Of a DNA stretch of 64,000 nt, positions 59,401 through 64,000 are shown piece by piece. Each line of letters begins with the position of its first letter. Position 1 is the first letter of the stretch. Location of the stretch: contig CAXAMN010023339.1 of NCBI GenBank assembly GCA_963970005.1, positions 772,472-836,471 of the forward strand, written 5' to 3'. Under the pieces are notes generated by a model. The model searched no databases, was not told the origin of the DNA, and saw nothing but the letters and a program-made list of their open reading frames with translations. Made by a program: the position numbers and the translations under genes. Origin of the DNA: Durusdinium trenchii. Taxonomy: Eukaryota > Sar > Dinophyceae > Suessiales > Symbiodiniaceae.

Positions 59401-61188
59401 TCCTTTCCCTTCAGGTCCCTCAGATTGTTGACCCTCACTCCCGGCTGGGTTCATGCCTGAATGACAAGGAAAAGAAGCGTGTGCATAGGATTTGATCATA
59501 TTTGATGTTTTCTGCAGGTTGCAAGTGAGTCAACTGGATAAAGTGTCGTCACCCTTCGAATTGTGTTTCCTTCTAAGGCTTGACATGGACCAGCCATCAG
59601 AACATTTCAAGCCCATGACACCTGTTCCAGGTGTGTTTTTGTGTCCTCTACTTGTGTAGAGCCTTCTGGCTGACTTTCACATTATAAATGATAAATACAT
59701 AAGCCTACCGGGTCAACATGTTTGCCTTTTCATCTATAAAACCAACCAAGTTTGCCAGACATCTTGCACTAGGTGCCACCAAGGAAGGCGGGCCTCTTGT
59801 TACCATCACTGCCATTCTTTCAAGTCCGACGTGCGAAGACCACAACGCCCCACGACGTGTCAACGTAGAACCCACCAGACACGACCAGTCCGAGACTTGA
59901 AGAGATGCTGCCCGATGGACCACGTTTCGACTAACCAGTCTGGTTCATCACTGCATGCCAACGTCCCATGGATGGTCAGCCGCACGTCCCGTCCGCGTCC
60001 ACCGCCACCGGTCCCCACCACGAGGACAACACGGTCGACCGAGCCGCACAGGTCTGGTGTAAAAACGTGGAGGCGCTGGGGGGCTGCGCGGCCAGCTTTT
60101 TGGGGCCCCTGCTCTTCGAAGCGGTCTCGCCCTTCTTTCCCTTCTTCGTATCTGCCACTTTCTCTACGGACGCGCAGATGTGAAGTTTAAGCTTTTGTGT
60201 GCGTTTGGACTTGTTCTATTTGTTTTCGTTCTGTCAGCGCTTTCTTCGAATGTGGTTATAGTTGGCCAAGCGAAAGTGTGGAAGCAATGACTACTAGATT
60301 TTGTTGATAATCGTTTAAATGCAAGTTGTTGCTGGGACTGTGCTTTCTTTCAATGACTTTTCGGGGAGGTGGATGATGTTGGCCGTCATTACGATTTACA
60401 AACCTTGCGACGTTTCGCCAGATATGTATACTTATACCAGTAGCCGATTATAGCTAAATGAGTTTAAATGAAATGGTTGAATAGTGATGAACGAGGTTGG
60501 CACAGCGTTGTGGTGAGATCCTTTCCCTTCTAAGGCAACATCACCCAGACAACCCATAGGTTGTTTCCACTGTGCATATGACATTGCCCCATCTAGATTC
60601 ACCCCTTTTGAACCAAGCCAGCTCGCGATGACCAACCCAACTTCCTCGTGAACCGGAGATTTTCCCGCTTCACGGTTCTGTAGAAACCCTGAGTGACCTC
60701 CCGTTTTGATGGTGGACACCATCAAAACGGGAGGTCAAACCGGGGACCCAGTTTGGGTGGTTTATAGACCCCCTGATGAGGCGTTTTCCATCCAATATCC
60801 ACCCTTTGGGAGGTGTATAGATGATTTTGGCAGGACACTTTTTATATCTATCCTGCCTTTCGGATCGACTCTGACTCAGGTGACCTTCATCCTCTTCACC
60901 TCGGGTTTCTGCCAGCGATTGGGCTTCCCACCGGATGTGGAGACGGCTGAGGCACAACGCAGTCGGCGCTTGGGCTTGCGACGCGTGAGCCACTGGAGCG
61001 TGGTCAGTCGGAAGAGCCATCACAACCTGGAGCAAGTGGAAGCTCGGTGTGGAGGAATGCGGTTATGGGATCAGGTCCGAAGAGCTCCCGTGAGGGTTCC
61101 TGTTACACGACAGGCTGAACGTGGGTGGTTCCTGTTGGATTGGAGCCAGAATGTCAGTCCATCCGAACATGAATACATAGATACATAG
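38487..61188 (+). CDS. MFS-like transporter copy 3, expanded by retroelements, altered 3' end
   Basis: Exons: 38487-38531, 44966-45099, 45482-45557, 46354-46419, 47302-47426, 47919-48410, 48864-48973, 58421-58531, 58688-58805, 59018-59414, 60052-60168, 60880-61046. Lengths and phases match copy 2; exons 6, 8, 9 and 12 differ by whole codons. Intron 1 contains the tyrosine-recombinase retroelement and intron 7 the Copia element, so the gene spans 22.7 kb for about 2 kb of coding sequence. No counterpart of exons 13-14 was found downstream; reading past the exon 12 donor adds 47 codons to a TAG at 61186-61188, giving about 699 aa. Intron 11 starts with GA where copies 1 and 2 have GT. All 12 predicted helices are kept, so the protein could work as a carrier if the long introns are spliced. 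Confidence 0.7.
38876..38935 (+). repeat. Repeat A1 of the tyrosine-recombinase element
   Basis: A 60-bp core matching 44521-44580 with four mismatches; both contain GCGGGTTCCACCGGAGCTTT. Confidence 0.9.
39241..40803 (+). pseudogene. Gag-like ORFs of the tyrosine-recombinase element
   Basis: Starts at ATG 39241 (MENQKLRAFKKGGTLEDWND). After a frame change near 39400 it continues as YECYNWNGRAQGKACLPVED and GDHLIASDGYYEWYGQTYL, then changes frame again near 39850 into a very charged region (RGRSRSRKRRRVRKKK, then D/E/K/R-rich) to 40803. The small folded region followed by a long basic tail fits a nucleic-acid-binding gag-like protein. No zinc knuckle was seen. At least two frameshifts break it. 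Confidence 0.5.
40890..41960 (+). pseudogene. Reverse transcriptase of the tyrosine-recombinase element, broken
   Basis: Motifs appear in order: PILRLIMDFRGTNA and VRSLTGAPALQHL (fingers), LRMSADDLVSAFYLFALP (motif A, catalytic Asp), then after a frameshift AAVLPMGWASVLQHAHRRL (motif B region), then LYLDDKPEDLE with the YLDD box at 41372-41383. The tail contains GLQVFLGQEVHTLQF and VVTASDASETGGGSVYGS. A stop near 41578 and frame changes between 41200 and 41380 inactivate it. The motif style fits DIRS/Ngaro-type RTs better than LTR or LINE RTs. Confidence 0.75.
41995..43010 (+). pseudogene. C5-cytosine DNA methyltransferase domain of the retroelement, frameshifted
   Basis: VIVGGGSPCQGISKLNADR matches motif IV of C5-cytosine methyltransferases; the catalytic Cys codon is 42168-42170. 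MVENVVGDEED matches motif VI (ENV at 42282-42290). Downstream, IRLPTFTRAIPSKNPP, then VTERERLIGYPTGYT (motif IX-like) and AAIGNSFHTVIVACLL (motif X-like) complete the C-terminal half. Motif I near the N-terminus was not clearly seen. Frameshifts lie at about 42200-42300 and 42440, and near 42640, so this copy is inactive. Methyltransferases captured by dinoflagellate retrotransposons are known from published work on Symbiodinium; this is a degenerate example lying between RT and RNase H. Confidence 0.8.
43028..43465 (+). pseudogene. RNase H-like domain of the tyrosine-recombinase element
   Basis: One open frame carries WRREEHINLLELRAIRRSLE and LHLSDSQICLAVLTKGRSML. These correspond to the Glu-containing and second-Asp motifs of the RNase H found in DIRS/Ngaro elements. 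The first Asp is probably in DASETGGG at the end of the RT frame, so the methyltransferase seems to be inserted within or just before RNase H. Confidence 0.65.
43466..44371 (+). pseudogene. Tyrosine recombinase of the retroelement, one frameshift
   Basis: The N-terminal arm and SAM-like part (VSQATAERCAVALRELNFF; LCQYIEFLWEEGDPKTMANY) is followed by the catalytic part: GLLRTGEMFQL (first Arg), YSLRRGGATSAYVQG (second Arg), GRWQHVATARIYLDQ (Trp/His and the Tyr nucleophile). A frameshift near 43980-44020 splits the two Arg motifs, and a further frame change lies near 43630. All catalytic residues I expect are visible, so decay is recent or moderate. The frame ends at 44371, 50 bp before repeat B1. 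Confidence 0.8.
44421..44520 (+). repeat. Repeat B1 of the tyrosine-recombinase element
   Basis: 100 bp beginning ATCGGGTAGATGGCATAGG and ending AAGTAAGGCA; direct copy at 44607-44706. Confidence 0.9.
44521..44606 (+). repeat. Repeat A2 of the tyrosine-recombinase element
   Basis: The first 60 bp match A1 at the left end (38876-38935). It sits between B1 and B2, giving the A1-...-B1-A2-B2 order. Confidence 0.9.
44607..44706 (+). repeat. Repeat B2 of the tyrosine-recombinase element
   Basis: 100 bp, direct copy of B1 with a few mismatches. The element ends here at a (TA)n tract. Confidence 0.9.
44706..44748. repeat. (TA)n/(TG)n microsatellite
   Basis: Alternating TA followed by a short TG run, directly at the right end of the retroelement. 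Similar AT tracts occur near 9583-9605, 11350-11380, 14815-14852, 35135-35152, 46104-46117 and 50505-50520. Confidence 0.9.
49798..50117. mobile_element. 320-bp fold-back element with perfect 30-bp inverted ends
   Basis: The left arm 49798-49827 (CTACTGTTGATGGACAAAAT...) is the exact reverse complement of 50088-50117. Between them are two ~80-bp direct repeats (about 49876-49953 and 49955-50033) containing AAGTTAAAGGTCCAAAATCC and CCTCAGAGGGGTCGCGCCA. No coding capacity. It looks like a MITE or fold-back transposon in copy 3 intron 7. I could not identify a clear target-site duplication. Confidence 0.65.
49876..50033. repeat. Two tandem ~80-bp repeats inside the fold-back element
   Basis: Both units run from GGGGCCACCACAGTG through GGTCGCGCCAA and are nearly identical (GAGAAAAC/GGGAAAAC and one A-run difference). 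Confidence 0.9.
50832..50937 (-). repeat. 3' LTR of the Copia element
   Basis: 106 bp, identical to 58178-58283 by eye. On the element strand it starts near TGATTTGCTGCACATGG and ends CCGCTAT. Very short for a Copia LTR. Confidence 0.9.
51054..51617 (-). CDS. Extra 187-aa ORF downstream of pol in the Copia element
   Basis: Inside the element, between pol and the 3' LTR, in the same direction, about 200 bp after the pol stop. Starts MAGTTQRLSKAASELLQLV and contains an acidic stretch (LLAELESEFCEFEMIDEKGG) and a Ser/Gly/Lys-rich middle with RSKGGSLMKTLPEGIESLEQ. The C-terminal half is predicted helical. No transmembrane segment or signal peptide is visible, so it is not obviously env-like. It may be a spliced accessory protein or an extra gag-like factor. 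I know no family for it. The open frame in an otherwise intact element argues that it is made. Confidence 0.6.
   Translation of the reverse strand: MAGTTQRLSKAASELLQLVRAEGSVGPLLAELESEFCEFEMIDEKGGSSGGAMSDAAKRRLVDHDEPAPTRQMPLPTQASGVKGSYRSKGGSLMKTLPEGIESLEQWGKTIIETGKYGKQDVSYAELVQSPDTAKVKYVQWLTAQGSRSDLSPLMQDLTSYLAMYHEQGSEAGPMFPGSAVTRKFKA
51822..58109 (-). CDS. Copia gag-pol polyprotein with embedded methyltransferase-like domain
   Basis: 2095 aa from ATG at 58109, 56 bp inside the primer-binding site. Gag (about 1-285) ends in a CCHC zinc knuckle, CNKCGRRGHWAREC (291-304). The aspartic protease has LDSGCGRTIIG (379-389). Residues about 665-880 form a methyltransferase-like domain (VMEVFSPPRFAVEAEKAGF, then LILCPPCTDEGGW and FEHPTGSRLW). 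Integrase has the HHCC finger (H939, H943, C972, C975) and D1002, D1063, E1099, with exactly 35 residues between the last two. RT has GDIKGAFLEA (D1642) and VHVDD (D1736, D1737). RNase H has D1889, E1941, D1986 and D2036. All expected catalytic residues are present and nothing interrupts the frame, so the protein is probably functional. Typical Copia polyproteins have about 1300-1500 residues; the extra length is the methyltransferase-like region and disordered linkers. Confidence 0.92.
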   Translation of the reverse strand: MHMASSSSTTEGGLRFFSGETEDGREYKRWKQWVKNKLLTLDKLAEGSRGAYIYTLLSGKALEAVEHVDPETYQKKGGDDVLWGILDKRFPQQETVDELGEILTEVFSLRSNEGENMKQWSARASEIFDRCQRKTGVSFPEEARGWLLLHRSGLSDEMKAVVIARARGDLKRESISAALRSCYPELVVTRKRVGVALAEPFEETQEEFGERVDDSFSDVEQLIEEHQPTTDYAGEEEPFPESEVAEVLAATWKEKRQELNRLQKTRQFQKAKDVRRSFRVEIEEMKRNSTCNKCGRRGHWARECRSKDNKGASKGRGTSSTSAPSGAAAVHELDFVASILDTPSVLDKLRARRLQATLTPSLGQTEELLLVSSPGFGVLDSGCGRTIIGAETLKAFKRLWIQRGWVPPQPFHEVHQFKFGNGEVETSTLSIQLPVVLAHRQGVIRAAIIRGDAPLLLSRSAMKALGATLDFKNDCLQVFDRSVKLQTNSAGQYVVQLLGDEKDSSAAAFTEVMASTEMHLPKGEEELDGNSESCEAMAQTDPHASADAPAEQPPETAVWTQENCDVVSTPWLSREGPSWKHVFRRRVTDMQTHRVLDDSTFDPGTPQKKTIVTLLGRAAHVKTEFFHVGSPLESPNAWCPSPHQCRQLHKQAQTCLAIQERRASSSCLVMEVFSPPRFAVEAEKAGFRAKSYDLVNGFDFRRASDRKLVEHELVTEKPELLILCPPCTDEGGWFHLNSHKWDPWEVLRRRAQSRRYITWCCKLFRMQMELGGRAVFEHPTGSRLWSYAEVQSLCRKYTTVKLHMCRFGLKLPASEQFIRKSTRLLVSHEDMKSLGLMCTHEGKHQCHDVVAGHAPGGMSISKYAGQYPRQFVHAVLNTVPKFQAQSEVLIVTPDTQEECVMLEVIEDEVPAHLWDEVYAAGHESAKTDAELLPVLAKLHRNLGHPPNCDLVRILKHGQASDQALRLAKEFSCDFCKSQARPKIPLPAQPNRVAEFNQQIAIDVKHLRGWKPNQKVKALNIVDTASGFQRMIPFFQVETAHLLRELLNEHWITWAGVPREIILDPARTNVGAPMTVPAELEGTHVRPIAAGAHWQLGKCESHGGWFNRVLEKLIDDYSPQDQKGWLECVTHAHIKNQMLQVHGLSPCQFVFGRNPHIPQDLLNEPLSIVPATASITEEAIAKTQAMRTTARRTLIEMQDDRALRVALLARPRRPMSFKAGDLVAYWRNQKWVQGQLQTGGQWYGVAVVLGTVGRNLVLIHRRQVIRCAPEQVRPATNEEKCLVATPEAELLGIKDLIESGNLRSRQYLDLLPQAYPPQEGDVPPPETDAVNPAPPSEQSQPEQADPRTEPRPRDLDSERRETIESNVLEPPAERSRPEEPIEEDVETTVDKSPMPPQDSSQSQTYGPVRRRVSGKDGPMSLWRPPAMRQDDFVEIMKEVVPQLLEDVCMNSSSASSKRSLSPDAGSQDEPAASRQRVDEVLCVQDCQELTPLAEQGSWDCLMAEYMKKKMSKELHHSNNPPALQQKVQEGKRTEWETIAAKPNSVKVHYGKKAEYIKQQFADRFIGSRYVLTRKPLEEGMAVDPEDYNTFTVKGRWCLQGHLDPDLETKAERGMLKSPTLSQLGRMTLMQVIASKGWLLQLGDIKGAFLEAGPLSDEFRPLYARQPAGGIPGIPENAVIEILGNLYGQNDAPAAWFREFSTHVCSLGWHQSVLDPCMFTLRDPKDNSLCGVMGVHVDDTAVGGSGELFERSIKALRKRFPYRKWRTKTGEFCGAWYEQRDDHSIHMHMSSFAEKIRPINIPKNSSPQDVLTPSQIKILRAVNGSLNWLSSQTRPDLSVQTSLSQQAFPSPKIEDFRMANQAIRRARQHKSLGVTFTPIPIDQVTVVCHSDAAFANRGNHTQAGYVLGFTDQSLQSGQEAPWSPIAWKSFRLSRAVSSTLAAESQAMSVATGTVEWVLLLLAEICDGPLDIRSCRNVLKRRPPIVVTDCKSLYDHLHSPSSPTSIEDRRTSIDVVIIRESCRHMQAHVRWVPTNRMLADGLTKNTGDPIDLLRACMKRSTYQISPEETVLQMQAAEKDLRRRMQQARRQDHESPGDA
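55470..56117 (-). other. Methyltransferase-like domain within the Copia polyprotein (residues ~665-880)
   Basis: EVFSPPRFAVEAEKAGFRA followed by YDLVNGFDF resembles the SAM-binding motif I/II region of Rossmann methyltransferases. LILCPPCTDEGGW resembles a PPC catalytic loop (motif IV of C5-cytosine enzymes). FEHPTGSRLW could be the ENV-like motif. It lies between protease and integrase, where standard Copia elements have nothing. I recall similar SPPR...SPPCT regions in other dinoflagellate Copia proteins, so it is probably a lineage feature. Enzyme activity is inference. Confidence 0.6.
58165..58177 (-). other. Primer-binding site of the Copia element
   Basis: On the element strand TGGTAGCGGAGCC follows the 5' LTR directly. 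It begins TGG, complementary to a tRNA CCA end, and resembles the initiator-methionine tRNA site used by many Copia elements. Confidence 0.75.
58178..58283 (-). repeat. 5' LTR of the Copia element
   Basis: 106 bp, identical to 50832-50937. It must hold the promoter if the element is active. TSD TATAT follows at 58284-58288. Confidence 0.9.
60695..60736. repeat. Perfect 20-bp hairpin in copy 3 intron 11
   Basis: GACCTCCCGTTTTGATGGTG and its exact reverse complement, separated by GA. Not present in the equivalent introns of copies 1 and 2. Confidence 0.9.
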
Positions 61189-61468
61189 ATGAAAAGATAT
61201 GGTTTAATTTGGTTTAAATGAAATGTATATATAAAATCAGGCGAGTTGCCCAGAAGGAAAGACATATTTGAGTATTTGGAGATCCCCATTCCATCGATAG
61301 AAGTGATGTTTTATTGTTCTTTTTCGCTCCACTGTGCATCCCAGTGCAGCGATGCTCGAGGAGTGACGCTCGTCGGTTCTCACGACCGGACAGTTCGGTC
61401 TCGTCCGTGGCGACGGCGGAGACGCGCCAATCAGTGAGAGAAACCAAGAGAGCAGATCTGTGCGCAGC

Positions 61469-61645
61469 ATGCGGCGGGGGTGCCAGATGCCAGAGGTTCT
61501 GTTGGTGTTGGTTTTGTTGGGTTTGGCTCTTCAGGGCCTTGGGGCAAGAACAGCTTTGAACGATCAGAAACACCATGGGAGACTCCTGGGCGGCCCCGGG
61601 GTCTTTCTGAATTCAATCAATCATCATTATTCATTATGTAATGAT
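61469..61645 (+). CDS. Possible first exon of a secreted-protein gene
   Basis: ATG at 61469 opens MRRGCQMPEVLLVLVLLG followed by LALQGLGARTAL: a short basic start, a 13-residue hydrophobic core and a small-residue cleavage region (GLGA), which is a typical signal peptide. The frame continues about 60 codons to TGA at 61646-61648, so a donor probably lies within. Nothing after the signal is recognisable. It begins about 280 bp after the end of transporter copy 3. Confidence 0.4.
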
Positions 61646-61859
61646 TGACACAAACCTGGAGAATGATACTTTGACCAACTTCAATGTGGCCCCATGTCTT
61701 TGTCTTGTTGAGGTAGAAGTGTGGATTGTTGGATATGTTGGGGAGTTTGTTCAAATTTCCTCGCATGAATCACATCAGGATTTGGGACCCAACCGTAACC
61801 TATTGCATTTCACTGAGAAATCATTTTTGGGGATTGGTGATAGGTGCATCCCCCCCCAG

Positions 61860-61996
61860 GCGAACGCGTTGGCGCACGCGTGGGCAGACGCGTTTTTCCG
61901 CTTTCTTCCGGGCCTCGCGGCCGGAAAGCTTGGAAACCATTCAACACCAGTGGTGCAGTGGCGACCGCAAAAGCGAGCAAACACTTTTTGGATAAG
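61860..61996 (+). CDS. Candidate internal exon
   Basis: A polypyrimidine tract (CCCCCCCAG) and a good donor (ATAAG then GTAGGT) bound this 137-nt stretch, which is open in more than one frame; candidates end KASKHFLDK or QKRANTFW. The neighbouring segment 62238-62350 (CGSIRVKQILGFVVIDLLAE) may be the next exon. The gene is not identified. Confidence 0.35.
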
Positions 61997-62689
61997 GTAG
62001 GTGCCGATTTCTGCACCTATGCAATTTGATAGAGTATACAGTATGAGAGAGGTATGAGAGAGGTATGAATGGATGTTGTTTGAACAGCTTGTGCACCACG
62101 TTGGTACGGATGAGATGTTTTGCTCAACATCGGCCCGGCACTAGGGCCCTGCAGCAAGTCCTGCTTGCAGCTACGTGCTTGGAGCCACTCCATTCACCAA
62201 AGGTGATTGGACACATGTGCCCACGACGTGGCAGTGTTGGCCAAATCTGGAATCTGTGGATCAATCCGGGTGAAACAAATCCTCGGCTTCGTGGTCATCG
62301 ACTTGCTTGCCGAGTCCATGTTTGGGACCAAGGACATGACCCCAATTTGCAGCACCTTGCTGAAAGCACCACGGAGACTCCCCGGACATCCACCCGAACG
62401 TGGCCGGCGCGGGAACAAAGTGCTGGGAACCGCTCAGAGGGAGGGGCGCAAACATGAGCAAGTAAACGCACGTGGGTCCCCATCTTAGGAATGAAAGGGT
62501 TGGGAGGATTTAATGGGAGGGATTCTGGACTGGAGGTTTGCACAATCATCACAGGTGAGATGCCCACGTGCTTATTTGCAGAATCATCACTACCATGCCA
62601 CCGCATACCGTCTAGAGGAAGAGCCGGGAAGAGCAGTGTTCTAGGACTTCCTCACTGTCACTACCCTCGTTCTCTCAGAAATTGAGGCT

Positions 62690-62965
62690 CCATCCCGAGC
62701 GCCAATCGGCGATGTGTGGGAAGGTGTTCCTGTATTGGCAGGGGCGGGTGTAGTGGGATCTGGTGGGTCCATGGAGTCCATCATAGCCGATCGTAGGATA
62801 GATTCCAACTTGAACGGTTGGGTTCATGAACTCTTTGGGATAGGAGGGGCTCCATGGGACACGGGATGGCTGCGTCAGCAAAACATGTCCGCCATAGCAG
62901 TCGACGAGCACCTGACATGGCAATCTGCACCCCTTACCTTAGCAATCCTTAGCAGCTCTGAGCTT
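62690..62965 (+). CDS. Candidate exon, unknown product
   Basis: An open plus-strand frame with DVWEGVPVLAGAGVVGSGGS and LNGWVHELFGIGGAPWDTGW, ending at TGA 62966-62968. The reverse strand is also open here, so the strand is uncertain. Confidence 0.3.
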
Positions 62966-63009
62966 TGACATGTCGATATGCTGTTCGAGAGCTGACGCCA
63001 AATCAGTAG

Positions 63010-63228
63010 ACCCAGCCACTCAATGAATGGCTTCCTGCTTTCTTCACGTTCAGCCCTGAAAGGGACCGCATTCTCACCGTGCGGACCAATCACCGAATGC
63101 AACATCATCTCCCTTTTCAGCCTGGAGAATCTCTTCAACTCACAGTCATTGATGGTTTCTGGGCCAAAAAGCTTGTGATTGCTGGGCTATGTGTGCCTTT
63201 GCCGGGAGCGTTGATTTTTGGCTCGTAG
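63010..63228 (+). CDS. Candidate terminal exon of an unknown gene
   Basis: Follows a TAG acceptor. It is open for about 72 codons to TAG at 63226-63228, with protein-like sequence NEWLPAFFTFSPERDRILTV, MQHHLPFQPGESLQL and DGFWAKKLVIAGLCVPLPG. It may be the last exon of the gene starting upstream. An antisense ORF (62875-63138) covers the same DNA but looks less protein-like. Confidence 0.4.
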   Translation, partial: TQPLNEWLPAFFTFSPERDRILTVRTNHRMQHHLPFQPGESLQLTVIDGFWAKKLVIAGLCVPLPGALIFGS

Positions 63229-63250
63229 TTGGATCCAACTGCTCCCTGCG

Positions 63251-63409
63251 ATGAAGGCCCGCTTTGTCCTGCTCCTTTGTGGTGTGGCTGTGGCAGAGAC
63301 GGGGGTGCAGATCTTCCCCAAATTAGAGACTCGGCTCCTGATGTGGCGCTCAACCGTCGGCTGTGAAGAAGTGGATTCATGTGCGATGTTGTTTCGGCAA
63401 GGGTGCTGA
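63251..63409 (+). CDS. Possible start of another secreted-protein gene
   Basis: ATG at 63251, only 22 bp after the previous stop, opens MKARFVLLLCGVAVAETG, a convincing signal peptide, followed by VQIFPKLETRLLMWRSTVG and a Cys-containing stretch, with TGA at 63407-63409. A donor may lie before the stop. Sequence further right (about 63840-64000) has an open frame with NHLSDRLTWMERLSWFW that could be a later exon. Product unknown. Confidence 0.4.
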   Translation: MKARFVLLLCGVAVAETGVQIFPKLETRLLMWRSTVGCEEVDSCAMLFRQGC

Positions 63410-64000
63410 GCATCCATGAACTATGAACATCTATGAACCAAAAAAGGGAGATGCATAGCACCCCTTCATCCAAAAATGAAGGTTCAATCAGGTGCTAGCA
63501 TCCATGAACTATGAGCATCCATGAATCTCCGGGTTTGATCTTCATTTTTGCTTCCTGATCACAGGAGAGGTTGGAACCACTACGACGCTTGCAAGCGAGC
63601 TCGGGAATACCCTCAGCGTGCATGAGCGCATGCCCTGATCTCAACCGAATTGTCGTGGAGTAGCTTGACCTTTGGGTGGTTGGGGTTGTGGTTTGCTGTC
63701 AGGGATCTATTGAGGACCCAAAAAAAGCACCCACGTTTGCGCGGTCGGTGAAGGTCGATGGTGGGGGTACAATCGTGACTTGGAGGGCCATGTTGCCTGG
63801 AAAGCGAGTGAAGTTGAGCACGGAGCATTTCGCTGCCAATCATCCAAATGTATCCAAATGTGCGGGTGTTCTATTCAAGGGATGTTTCCAGGATTTGTTG
63901 CCTTCACCCACTGTCAGAAACCATTTGTCGGATAGACTGACTTGGATGGAACGCCTGTCTTGGTTTTGGACCAACCGACCCCCACCGTGTCCCTTTGAAA

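Noticed and set aside
62931-62965. Possible fourth copy of transporter exon 4 (LTLAILSSSEL)
   Set aside because: Only a few residues resemble LALAILGLIYTDK, and no flanking exons of a further copy are present.

Overview
The window looks like nuclear DNA of a dinoflagellate, probably a symbiodiniacean. Genes are cut into many short exons. Many introns start with GC or GA instead of GT. A 16-nt relic of the dinoflagellate spliced leader lies at 22470-22485. Introns are packed with retroelements, minisatellites and AT microsatellites. Genus and species cannot be told from the sequence alone.

Layout. (1) 0.8-8.03 kb: a plus-strand, many-exon gene of unknown function. Its last five exons are resolved to exact or near-exact borders and it stops at 8029. 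(2) 8.03-9.8 kb: spacer with a GC-rich fold-back block, ~70-bp tandem repeats and a (CTAT)n tract. (3) 9.8-61.2 kb: a head-to-tail array of three copies of one 14-exon gene for a 12-helix major-facilitator-like membrane protein. Copy 1 (9834-17458) lacks its first five exons. Copy 2 (18315-37629) is complete and joins into 655 codons plus stop, in frame at every junction. Copy 3 (38487-61188) keeps exons 1-12, but exons 13-14 are missing and it probably reads through to a new stop. (4) 61.4-64 kb: candidate exons of one or more further plus-strand genes, two of them beginning with signal-peptide-like segments.

The introns of the array carry three retroelements. Copy 3 intron 1 holds a degenerate tyrosine-recombinase retroelement (38876-44706) with Ngaro-type split direct repeats; it encodes, in order, a charged gag-like region, reverse transcriptase, a C5-cytosine DNA methyltransferase, RNase H and tyrosine recombinase. 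Copy 3 intron 7 holds a complete antisense Copia element (50832-58283) with identical 106-bp LTRs, an adjacent primer-binding site, an open 2095-aa polyprotein and an extra 187-aa ORF. Its polyprotein carries a second, unrelated-looking methyltransferase-like domain between protease and integrase. Copy 2 intron 10 holds a 2.9-kb insertion flanked by ~355-bp direct repeats with a proline-rich ORF and a reverse-transcriptase remnant.

The most notable results are the two retroelements with different methyltransferase-type domains in neighbouring introns of one host gene, the change of splice donor (GT, GC, GA) at the same intron between gene copies, and the spliced-leader relic. Exon borders come from comparing the three copies and checking reading phase by hand. 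Family names come from motif recognition, with no database search.
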